A stretch of 64,000 nt of DNA. Source: Apiotrichum sp. Y4204 (Eukaryota > Basidiomycota > Tremellomycetes > Trichosporonales > Trichosporonaceae). Location: contig JAMYHL010000027.1 of assembly GCA_025531455.1 (NCBI GenBank), positions 372,001-436,000 of the forward strand, read 5' to 3'. The notes under the pieces were generated by a model, which was not told where the DNA came from, made no database searches, and saw only the letters and a program-made list of their open reading frames with translations. Shown one piece after another: positions 11,901 to 22,482 of the stretch; position 1 is the stretch's first letter, and the number at the start of each line of letters is the position of its first letter. The position numbers were made by a program, and so were the translations under genes.

Positions 11901-14854
11901 CGTCCGAGGTTCGGTGGTACAGCTCCGTCACATATTCCACCTCGTTCTCGGCGATGCCGCGGCCCGTGTCGATCACGGAGATGTGTGCGTGCTCGTTGTC
12001 GTACGTCAGGCGCACGACCACGGACCCGGTCTCGGTGTACTTGAGCGCGTTGGAAAGGAGGTTGGCGACGACCGTCTCGAGAAGCACGGGGTCAAAGACG
12101 ACGTTCTCAGCCCGCGGCTCGATTTCCTGCACAAAGGTAATGTGCAGGCGCTCGATGGCTGGCTGGAAGAGCGTCGCGAGGTTTGTGACAAACTCGCCGA
12201 GATCGGTGGCCACAAAGTGCACAGTGATCCGCCCGGCCTCAATCTTGGTAAACTCCAACAACGAGGTGAGCAGGCGCTGGAGGCGCTCGACGTTGCGCTG
12301 GGCAATGCCGAGCGCCGAACGCTGCTTGTCGGAGAGATCGGTGCGGAGGACGTCCTCGAGCGGGCCAGCAATCAGCGTGAGTGGGGTGCGGAACTCGTGC
12401 GCAGCACCCCGGAACCACGCCGTCTTGGCGCGCTCGAGGCGTTCCCTCTCGAGCCGCTGCTCGGCCTCAAACTCCTTGGCCGAAACGTTGTTCAGCGCCG
12501 TGCTGAGATGACTGCACAGCGTCTGGATCCAGGTAAAGTACGATCCCTCGAGTGAACTGTGGATGTTGAGGCCGAGGATTAGCACACCCAGGGGGAAATC
12601 GCGGGCCACGTCGTGGCCTATGGGGACGACGAGCGCAGAGTCGGGGAGCTCGCTCCACTGACGAAGCGGCAGGCCCTGTATGATGCTGCTACAGTTGTCG
12701 ACCATGACACACTGCCGTGTCTCGAGTGCCTGTGCGATAGGCCACGCGTCCCTGTCGTAGCTGATCGCAAAGGTGGATGTGTTCGTGTATGGTGTGCTCG
12801 CGTTTATCGTTGACATCTGGGAGAGTGACTCGTCCAAGGGGTCTACTGTGGACGCGCGGTGGCGAGCGAGGGCAACAGAGGTGCCACATAATGTCGCCTT
12901 TTCGCGCCGTACTTTGGCAGTCATGCGCGTCGGCGCACACGCGTGGTCGTGGGGGACGCCAATGGACGACTCGAGCGTAAGCTGCGCATCGGGATACTCG
13001 CCATGGACGCTGTAGAAGAGGCCGAAGGGAATGTCTACGGGATTCTTCTCGAGCACATTGGCCAGCGTGTCAAACAGGTGCTTCCGGGAGTGCAGCACCG
13101 ACAGCCGGTCGATGAGTTCTGATGTAGTCTCCGCACGGCGTTCGCTGACAACCTGGTACGTCGTGTCGTAGCTCATCGAGTACAGCCCGACTATCTCGTC
13201 GCGCTCCTCGTCGCGGATCGGGACATAGCTCCACGTGTGGTAGCGCTCCTCAAAGTTGCCGCGGTCGTTCTTGTGGTAGAGCAAAAAGTCGTTGTGGTGA
13301 TACACGCTGTCGCCGGCATAGCACCGTTGCGCAATGGGCTCGAGCTTGTCCCACAGCGACTTCCACACTTCGGCGGCGCGCCCGCCAAAGTCTGTGGGGT
13401 GGTTGAGGAGCGGTTCATAGCTCCGATTGTAAAAGATGCGGATGTTGTCGACATTGCCGACCCACACCGAGTCCTGCGTCGCCGAGGTAAAGAGCACGCT
13501 CAGCATCGTCTTGATCGCTGGAGACCAACTGTCGTAAGAACCCAGTTCTGTCTCCGCCCAGTTGATCGAGTGCAGCAGGTCGGTGTATTCCCCGGCTGCG
13601 GCCTGCATCTTTACGTTGTAATCGTATTGCGTAAAGTTGTCCTGCGGGAGGTGTTGCTGCACGCGCAGCGGTCCCTCGTTGTCACGTTTCGGCGACCCGG
13701 GCCTCGTGATATAAGACTCGGAGGACGGCGACGTACCGCGAGTCTCGCACGGGATGGATTCATTAGGCGATGTCATCGGTGACGGCCCGCAACTTGACGG
13801 GGTAGACTTGCACACTGTCGGTGTCGAGGACGCCGCCGTCGTCTCCCGCGGACGGATACTAGGATTGCCTGCCTCATCAGTGAGCGCGGCAACGCCCTTG
13901 TTCTGGCTCATCCGCCGGGGAGGCGACGCAACGTCAACGTCAGAACGGGGCGAGGGAGGAGGACTCGCCCGAGAACTGACTGCCACCAAGGGCCTCTCCA
14001 TTTGGGGTTCAGGTTCATTATGCTTGTTCATTCCATCATCGCCGTCAGTGCCACCCGCCACGACCACCGAGGGAGGAATCGTCTCGAAAGCCTCCTCGGG
14101 GGGCGAGAGCAGTGCCGTCGGCTGATGAAGCGGTGTACGTTTGTCGAAAGGGTCGGCTGCGGGGGAGGAGGGTGCAATGATGGACGTCACAATCACGGCG
14201 TCGCCGACGCGTGTATGTGCGAGAAGGAGAGTGGTCGGGGTAGCTGGAGATGTGGGAGAGTCGATCGTGAGGGTATGTCCGTCGTCGGCGCCGCTGGATA
14301 CCCAACGTGCAAACGCGACGAGGGCTGGTAAAGAGACACTCTCGTCCAGCGGCCGGCTGCCAGTCACGACCTCCCACGGCTTGTTGGCCCATGCGACATG
14401 CAGGTTGTTTGCCACATGTTCCGAGAGGGTAAGGGATGCGATGCCGCCTACAATACTTGCGGGGTTGCTGTCGATGGTGGGGACTTCTGGCGGAAGAAGA
14501 CCGTCGGGCGGGCCGGAGGACAGGGGTAGGACTGGATGGAGAACAGCTGCGGGGAATGGATACCGCTGCGCAAGCAGTGAGCACCGGATACAAGAGATAC
14601 AAGACTACATCGCGCTGCCACACCACACAAAGTCACCCTCGCACCGGGGCGATGGCGAGCTCGAGCTCGAGCCCGGCAAGTCAAGTTGGAAAGGCTGCAG
14701 GGCGTCTTTGCGCCGGCCACACCGTCGGCGTGTACCAACTCCCGCGGTATGCCATGTCTCGCAGCTCACCGTGTCTCGCCAATGCCGGCCGATGTCGAGC
14801 GGCGATACTTACCTCGAGAAACGAGAGCGGGATCCCCGCCGTCTCGGCCAGCAT
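8923..14854 (-). CDS. Double hybrid histidine kinase (two HK + two receiver modules), Tco2-like
   Basis: Two-component sensor feeding a phosphorelay, normally via an HPt protein to Ssk1/Skn7 regulators. Exons: 14813-14854, 10527-14565, 9887-10474 and 8923 to 9842 or 9854; about 1,862-1,866 aa. Order: PAS/GAF-like N-terminus (about 60-650), HisKA AHEFRTP (His about 737) with HATPase (GIGLALAKE), receiver 1 (DLLMP, Asp about 1076), a PAS-like stretch, HisKA SHEIRTP (His about 1309) with HATPase (DTGPGIP, GSGLGLF), a Ser-rich linker, receiver 2 (MDLEMP, Asp about 1736). No transmembrane helix is seen, so it is probably cytosolic. The long frame begins at a GTG, but a 14-codon first exon (MLAETAGIPLSFLE) joins in phase over a 247-nt intron and supplies a real ATG. 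The last intron has two in-frame acceptors 12 nt apart. The double layout recalls Cryptococcus Tco2 (family knowledge). Confidence 0.88.
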
Positions 14855-17547
14855 TGTGTGGAAACAAGATCTGCTGTGAAAACGTCCAGCTTGACAGGCG
14901 TCTGGATTGGGGGGGGGGGGGAGGGGAACGGCTGTGTCGTATCCCTCAGTGCAAGCTGGTGACAGCTAGGCAGTGACTGATGGAGAAGATACAATGTTTC
15001 GAGCTGTCGTCGACGACATCAAGGCAGCTACATGCTGGATACTGGGTGCTGCATGCTGGCCGCCGGGCAGTGCCGGGAGTGCTGGAGTGCTGCAAGGCAG
15101 CTAGGCAGGCCGTAAAAGACGCAGAGGTGGTCGCCATCGCCGTGCCTCCCCTGACCGCTCCACAGGCCCGCCTCGCCATTGTCACATCGACTGTAGTTGC
15201 CCTCTCTTCCCTTCCGGCTCATCTAACATAATGCTCCTGCTGCGCGCAAAATCTAGGAGAATTAATTACACAGTCGGGTGGCGTTCCTTCTGAGCTTCAG
15301 GCTCCCCCGCATCCGCCGCTTATCCCCTGTCCCCCAACCCACTGTTCCCCTCCTTGGCCCCTTCGCTCGCCCCGTCTCGCCTCTCGACACGGGAAGAACG
15401 AGGGAGGTGGAGCAGGTTTGCAACTGCGCAAGGAGCCCGAGCGTGGACGACAGAGATAAGATTGGTCTCGGCAAGCCGGATCTACCGAGGATTTGGACAG
15501 GGCAATCACCTACCGTCCCCCTCCCCTTTGGACCCACCATCCACTGGATCCGCGGACCCACCCTACACATGGTGGGGCGTCTCAGACCCACCGCTCTCCG
15601 GGCCCAGACGCCGACGAACAGAGTTTGTATCCAGTAGCCAGCGGCTGCCCTGCCCAGGTTGGAAGCAAATATGCAAAATGAACAGAGAAGAGAAGGCGCG
15701 TGGTCAAACCTTACGCCATGAAAGTTACGGCATGGTGGACCGCGCGGCTTCCGCCGCTAACCGTTGCCTCAGTGGCCCCCAGCGTCCAGCGCAAACGTGG
15801 CAAAGGCGATAAACATCTGTGGTATTGTGCACATGCCTAATCACATGGACGCACAGCAGGCTCCGTGATTGCGAGGGACAGGGTTCCCCGGGTCGTCGCG
15901 GACGTCGCACATCGGCGACCACCAATTGTGGCCTGTCGTGCACCTTGTTCCATGTTTCCGCGGGTGCAGATAAAGGGGAGTCGGCAGCCTGTAGCCAGGG
16001 CTCGGGATGTGGTCCTAGATCTCAAAGCTCGTGGCAGCGGCCAGCGCCTGCGGCCAGCGCCTGCGGCCAACGGCGCCACGGACGGCGCAGACGGGACAGC
16101 CACACCGTGTTGGCCCCCGATCGGATATCCCCAACTCCACACGTCGTCGATCTCGAGCTCGTGAGCCTGTGACCTCGACTTGAATCTCGCGACGGGTCAG
16201 GATGAAGCTATGAGGCCATATGGAGGATTCTAGGATTATTAGCTCGGCTAGCTCGGTCGGCGGAGCAGCACGTGTCGAGTTAATTAGTCGCGTGGTTGTT
16301 GAGAGCATGAGGGGCATCGAGCGCATCGAGCCCATCAGAGTACGAGATAGAAGAGTACGTGTCATGTATACGTGAGTGTTTTGGCCAGATCCTTTTGGTG
16401 TCCCCATAATTCATGACTGCCGGAAAGAGAAAAGAAGCCCCATACGGGGACCGCTCGAGCTCCACGCCGCGAGTCGCGTGCTCTGCCTCACGCCTCGCGG
16501 GCATCGGGCGGCGCGACGGCGCGATAGAAACTTCCACTTCCCCACGACTTGCACGGCCAACAAGCTCACGGCTCCATCGACTCGAGCAAGTGGCAGCTGA
16601 TCGGCCTTCTGTTCCTGTCGGTGAGCACCGCGCCGGCCGCTCGCCAGATGGGGCCAGCGGATGGTTTTGACTCGATCTACACGGACTCGCCGGCGGCAAG
16701 CCGCGTATGGGGTTGAGAAAAAGTCTCGTGGACATGAGGACTGATGTCACTCCGTAAAGCGTAATGGATGTGCTGTGCTGCTGTGAGAGGTGAGGTGTGA
16801 CAATTCGAAGCTGCGCGAACGACTCGTTGTCCATTGTCGTTGTCTGTTGTCGTTCTCGGGTCCGCAACGTGTAGATTGTCAATCTGGGGCGTAGATATCG
16901 TTGATTGTGCGCCATGCCCATCCATATCGTCACACCTCCGATGCGTTGTTTCGCTCATGCGTTCTTTCTCGGTCACTCTTTTGCATCTCGACATCTTCAG
17001 AGCTGCCAAGTTTTGCGGTGCATGTCGGAGACGAGATTCAGGATATCCAGGATATCAAAGCACAGCTACACAACATCAAACCCCTCCCTCCCCCTACGTT
17101 CTGCACTGCCCGCCCACAGCCCTCCCCACCCACAGCCGCGGCAGCTACCATTGGCACACCACTCCGCTCATTGCCACCCTCGCTCTTACATTGTCAGACA
17201 CTCCAGGTAGCTATGCAGTGCTCTCCCACTCAGTCGTCGAGTGGCGAGTGGCCAATAGCGCACACGATGATAGGACGCTGGACGCTGGAGAAAGTGAAGT
17301 AACGCGGGAGTACTCGGATCCGGGGACGACGAGTAGAAAGCAGGTGCCTGTCCTTGATGTTTCGACTCGTCCTCGACCAATGACGCGAAGGCGCGTTTCA
17401 GCGCGTGTTCACGACTTCTTGCCACCGCGACCACGACTACTAATCTGTCAACAATCGCGACTGACTGACTTTGACTTTTGCGTATATAACGCTCGTGGAC
17501 TCGCGTTGTCTCCCTCTTCACCAATCTTTACAGAATCTACAGCGAAC
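14855..17547. other. 2.7 kb divergent spacer between the histidine kinase and DBR1
   Basis: No gene is supported: all open frames are short, overlap on both strands and show no family motif. It contains a 13-G homopolymer (14909-14921) just upstream of the kinase start. A TATA box lies in front of DBR1 at the other end. Confidence 0.55.
17483..17489 (+). promoter_or_regulatory. TATA box of DBR1
   Basis: TATATAA, 59 bp upstream of the DBR1 start codon, the only such motif nearby. Confidence 0.5.
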
Positions 17548-19154
17548 ATGAAGGTACGTCACGAGTCGCCGGCCCTCGCTCACACCAGGTCGGCATCCAA
17601 GGCTGTGTGCACGGCCAGCTGAACGAGATCTACGGCCACTGCGCAGCATACGCCGAGCAGAACGGGCCCGTCGACCTGCTCCTCCTCTGCGGTGACTTCC
17701 AGGCTATTCGCAGCCGCGACGACTGGAAGGCCATGTCCGTCCCCGAGCGGCACCGCGCGCTCGGCTCGTTTTGGGAGTACTACTCGGGCGAGAAGATTGC
17801 GCCCATTCTCACAATCATTGTCGGCGGAAACCATGAAGCGAGCAATTACCTCCTCGAACTCTTCCACGGCGGATGGGTCGCGCCAAACATGTACTACCTC
17901 GGCGCGGCGGGGAGCGTGCTCGTCAACGGCATGCGGATATCTGGCGCCAGCGGAATCTATCACGACAAGGATTACAAGCTTGGTACGTGGAGCGGAGAGC
18001 ACAGTATCAGACGCTAATCGGCAGGCCACTACGAGCGGTCCCCGCTTGACAAGCCAATGATCCACAGCGTCTACCACATCAAGGAGTACGAGATTGCCAA
18101 ACTCTCCCTCCTCCCGCGCTACACGCCGAGCGTGTTCATGTCGCACGACTGGCCCAACGACATTGCGTACCATGGCAACGTCGACGACCTGCTCAAGCGC
18201 ATGCCACGCTTCCGCGGCGACATTGAGAACCACGACTTTGGTTGCGTGCCGTTCATGCCGCTCCTGCAGACGCTCCAGCCCGACTCGTGGTTCTCGGGAC
18301 ACATGCACTGCTGCTTCTCCGCGCGCGTCCGGCACCCGGCCGACGACATCCCGGTCATTAACGCTATGCCTGCCGACACTCCCTCCTCCAGGCCGAAAAA
18401 CGCCGGCTCCGAACCAGGGGGACGCATGACCCGTTTCCTCGCACTCGACAAGTGCGGCCAGCACGAGGCATTCCTCAAATTTCTCGACTTTTCTACCCCA
18501 GAGCCCGTGGACGGTCCTCTAAAGCTCACATACGACCCGCACTGGCTCGCGATCGTGCGCGCGCTGCACCCATACTACTCGGCCGAAGTGGAGCAGAAGA
18601 CGCTTCCGCCCGTTGAAGAACTGAGGGCGCTGGTCGACAAGGAGTTCCGCGACATTACCGAGAACGGTCTCCTCGTCCCCGACCTTTCGCAGCCGGCGGT
18701 TGACGGTGTCCACCCTTCCATCCGCGTCACGGGTCCAGTGGAAGTATCCCGCATCCAGCACTTTGTCCCGACCGCGCCGCACGAGAAGGAGGACAAGACC
18801 CCCGAGGGATGGTACGCCAACCCGCAGACGGCCGAGTTCTGCGCCTTTGTCGGGATCCCAAACGACGTGAATCTCGCGTCGAGCCCGGACGCACCAAAGC
18901 GCGTGTATGAGTACGTGCACCCTGCAACTCTTAAGAACCAACAGGAGAAGAAGGAGAAGCGGGAACGCCAGGCTGCGCTCGAGGCTGCCCAGCAGGCTGA
19001 GCGGGCAAGGAAGGGGAAGCCGCCAAAGTCGAAGATGAAGAAGGAGAAGAAGGAGGCCAAGGCGAACCAGGGTGGCCAGGACGTCCAGAGCCAGCGTTCG
19101 CAAGATGGACAGGGCATCAGCGCCGCGATGCAGGCGGCCAGGATCGACGATTAG
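17548..19154 (+). CDS. DBR1: RNA lariat debranching enzyme
   Basis: Hydrolyses the 2'-5' bond of excised intron lariats in the nucleus. Three exons: 17548-17553 (only ATG AAG), 17589-17982, 18025-19154; 509 aa. The six-base first exon is required: it gives MKVGIQGCVHGQLNEIY, which matches the Dbr1 N-terminus, with metal ligands Cys8 and His10. Other metallophosphoesterase motifs follow: LCGDFQAIR, GGNHEASNY, SHDWP and GHMHC. The C-terminal domain is followed by a Lys/Glu-rich tail (about residues 440-490) that is probably disordered or carries nuclear localisation signals. In an intron-dense genome like this one the enzyme is expected to be constitutive. Confidence 0.96.
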
Positions 19155-19327
19155 AGACATAGACGTCCAGGTGAAGACACTTAAAGACACCCGTTGTACA
19201 CTCTCTGTAGCTTTCTGATATCAATCACAATATCATTACGATGCATTTCACTACGAACGTGCTACTTCTTCTTCATTAAGTCGGTCGTACTACAAGATAC
19301 TGATAGTCCTCTTCGTGACACATTTGC

Positions 19328-22300
19328 TTACTCAAACTCAATCTCCGCCTCGCAGTCGAGCGTGAGGTCGAGGCAGCTCACAGTGATGGTGCCCTTCTCG
19401 GCATCAAACTCGACATCCTTCCACTTCTTGCCGTTCACCTTGACCTTGCGCGGGGCGCTCTGGCCGGCGAGCACGACGCTCTCGACCTTGGCCTCGTCCT
19501 TCTCGCAGTAGCCAAACTCGCCCGAGATGCACAGCTTGCACCCGTCAAACGAAAACTTGATGTCCGAGTAGTTGTCGCCAATCTCGAGACTCTCGCCGTC
19601 GTCAATGTACAGGTCGCCTTTGGCCTTGCCGTCGCAGTCGGGCGCGACGACGAGCTCGAACGGCAGCTTGCGGTTCTCGGCTGTCGTCATGCTCTCGCCG
19701 GTGCGGAGGGCGAGCACGGCACCAGAGCGGATGTACACGGGAATCTCGTCAAAGGCCACGTTGTCACGAGTCACCGGGGCGCCGGCACCCTCGACAGCTT
19801 CAAGAGTGAAGAGGTCGTAGAAGCGGTCCTTGGGCATGTAGAACGTGACGCTCGTGCTGTTCTCCGCGACCACAGGGTTGACGAGGAGCGACGGACCGTA
19901 GTAGAACTGCGACTCGATGCGCACCGTGTTCGCCTCGGTGGGGTGCACCCAGCTGAGAGGCCAGAGCGTGGGAGTACCCTCCGCCGAATGCTTGTGGATC
20001 GCGGTATACGTGTAGTCGAGGAGACGCAGGCGCCAGCGTCCGGCAGCCTTCGCGGCGGCGGCGGTCAGCGGCCAGCGGTAGAACTCCTGGCGGATAGCGC
20101 TGATCTCGTAGTGGTTGCGGTAGAAGGTGTTGAACGCGCCGAGCCACGACCAGCGGGCACAGAGGGTCTCGGTAGTGTTGCCGCCAAAGCCACAGGTGTC
20201 AGCACCGACGACACCGACGCCGGCAACAGCAGCAAACTGGAGCATCTGGCGGATCGTCTGGATGTACTGTTCCCAGTCGGAGATGTTGTCGCCCAGCCAC
20301 AGGGCCGAGGGCGTTCCGGAGAAGGACGAGCGCGCGACAGTGAACGGGCGCTTGCCGGGCTTGCGCTCGAGAAGCGCATTGCGGGTGACGATTGCGTGGC
20401 GGGATCCATACAGGTTGTGCTCATCGTATGTGCGTGCACCGTTAGCCTGCACAATGTCCGTACGCGCCGAGAAGTCGGAGATGTTCTTGCGGCCCTGCTG
20501 CTCGGACGTGGCGGCCGACGGCGGAGCACGGCGGTCGTCGATTTGGCTACTGTCAGTGGGGCATTCACGAAACACCCAGTCTGTGCACTTACTACGGGGG
20601 GTAGAGCCACTGGCTGTCAAGGTCGGGGCTGAGGTAGTCGTCCATGGTGTCTGGGAACGTGCGGTTCATGTTCTGACGCGTGACAAGACCAGGGCGCTGG
20701 CCGCTGCCGACGGCACGGCGGCGGCGGCGACCGGCGGCGTCGGTGGTCTCGAAGGGCTCGGAGACGTTACGTCCGGGGATGAACTTGTCGAATCCGGGGA
20801 TCGCGCGGGGGATGATGCGGGGCAGCTCACGGGGCGGGGGCATGCCGCGCTCCGCCGATACGCGGTAGATGTTGGCCTCGAGCTGGGAGGTCAGATAAAG
20901 TTGTCGCTGTGATACTTACGTAGGGGAGGAAGTTGGCGGGCTCGTTCATGTCGAGCCATATGCCGCTGACATCCATTCCGTTCTCGGGGGAGAAGAAGCG
21001 GGCAAACTCGTTGGTCCACCATGCCTGGGCGTTCTCGTGCGTCCAGTCCGGGAACGCCGTGGGGCCGGGCCACACAACACCCTCGTACAGGTCGTTGTTG
21101 GGGTAGTGCATGAAGATGCCGTCACGCATGCCGCTCTGGAAAGTCTCGTAGTTGTCCGCCGACTTGTTCGGCGTGCCGCTGAATGTCGCCGGGTCGACCT
21201 GAGGTAAGCGGAAAGTCAAGGATGTCTAGCTTACCATCACGATAAAGTCACGCTGGGAGGCGTGCAGCTGGTCGACGACGTAGCGGACCTTCTCGAGCGC
21301 AAAGCGTGGCGGGTCGAGTGTCTGGATCCAGCGGTCGAACATGTAGTCGATATCCTGGAGATCAGCATGGACTATCGCTTCAGATACTCACCATCCATTG
21401 CGTTTGGAGAGGGATGCCCGCGGCGGTGTACTGCTGTCAGCCACACGTTTTCGCTGCTGGGACTCACGTTGGCGACGACCTCGGCGACGTCGGCAATGTC
21501 GGTGTATCCGTACCTGCAGCTGTGGAACTTGTTGTCAGCTTGCCGCGCATGAACGCAGTACTCACGCCAAGAGACCAGTACGGCACCTCCTTTCCGCGGC
21601 CCCAGACCTCTCCAGCCTGGGCAGCGACCTTGTCCGGGGTCGGGCCGTTGAAGAAGAACAGGTCGGCAATGCCGCCAATGACGTTGTACTCGATGTATTC
21701 GCCGGCCTCGGGGAACTTGACATCCATGCCGTGCGAGTTGAGGAGGAACGTGCCCGACGCGGAAGGGCAGTCCCCGACCTTCTGGTTGATGTAGATCGGG
21801 TGCGCGCCGTACAGGTTCGTGTACGGCGGAACGGCGTACGAGTCGCGCGTCCACAGTGTGCGGACGTAGTCTGGGCGCTCGATCGGGAGCCTGGGATGAG
21901 TAACTGAACAAGGATACACCTCTGCACTACTCACGTAAAGTTGTCATTGTGCTGCGCGAGGCCCTGGATATTCGAGCCGGCCGCGAGCTTGCTCTTGATG
22001 CGGAGGTACTGCTCCTCGAAGATGAGCGCCTGGCCGGCGGTATCGAAGACGACCTCTCCATCCTCCTTGCGGGTGATCTTGAAGCTGAACGGGTCGGCGG
22101 TGTATGAGAACTCGAGGGTCGAGTCGTCCTTGTCCACCTCGTTCTCGCCGACCTTGGGCCAGACAGCAACATCGTCGGGGACGACGTGCGCCTTGCCCTC
22201 GGCATCGGCAATGTGCACGCGCACGCGGTCAGCCGTTTCGTACCGGACCTGCAGCTTGAGCTTGGGGTAGTCGGGGCCATAGGCGTTGCACTCCCCAATG

Positions 22301-22482
22301 AGGTCGAGCGTGCCGTCGAGTCCGCAGCCGCTCTCACTGTCGACCGTGAGCTTGTACCCCGCACACTTGGAGATGTCGCCGGTGTGCTTGACGGGCGAGG
22401 GGATGTCGATGATGCCGTCGTCCTGGGCCAGGACGGTGCCGGCGAAGGCGAGCCAAAGGGCAAGGAGGGAACGGGACAGCAT
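19328..22482 (-). CDS. Secreted GH31 alpha-glucosidase
   Basis: Exo-acting glucosidase releasing alpha-glucose from maltose or oligosaccharides. Eight exons: 21935-22482, 21566-21890, 21468-21527, 21392-21430, 21235-21354, 20920-21198, 20593-20882, 19328-20546; 959 aa. A signal peptide (MLSRSLLALWLAFAGTVLA) is followed by the GH31 N-terminal beta domain (GLAQHNDNFTL) and the (beta/alpha)8 barrel. The nucleophile is Asp447 in GIWLDMNEPANF and the acid/base is Asp640 in WLGDNISDW. SLGFHSCRYGYTD, recovered only with a 38-nt intron, is a strong family motif. Between the two catalytic halves sits a polybasic stretch, RRRRR at 509-513. The family's C-terminal beta domains follow. A TATA box lies 49 bp upstream. 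Confidence 0.95.

Noticed and set aside
14415..14565. GTG at 14415 as start of the histidine kinase
   Set aside because: GTG is not a normal start in fungi; the frame is open further upstream and joins in phase to an ATG-containing first exon at 14813-14854.
14909..14921. 13-G homopolymer as a G-quadruplex or regulatory site
   Set aside because: A single run without partner G-tracts of proper spacing; may be a sequencing homopolymer. Not reported as a finding.
16834..17622. 262-codon open frame running into DBR1
   Set aside because: Overlaps the start of DBR1 in another frame, has low-quality composition and no motif.
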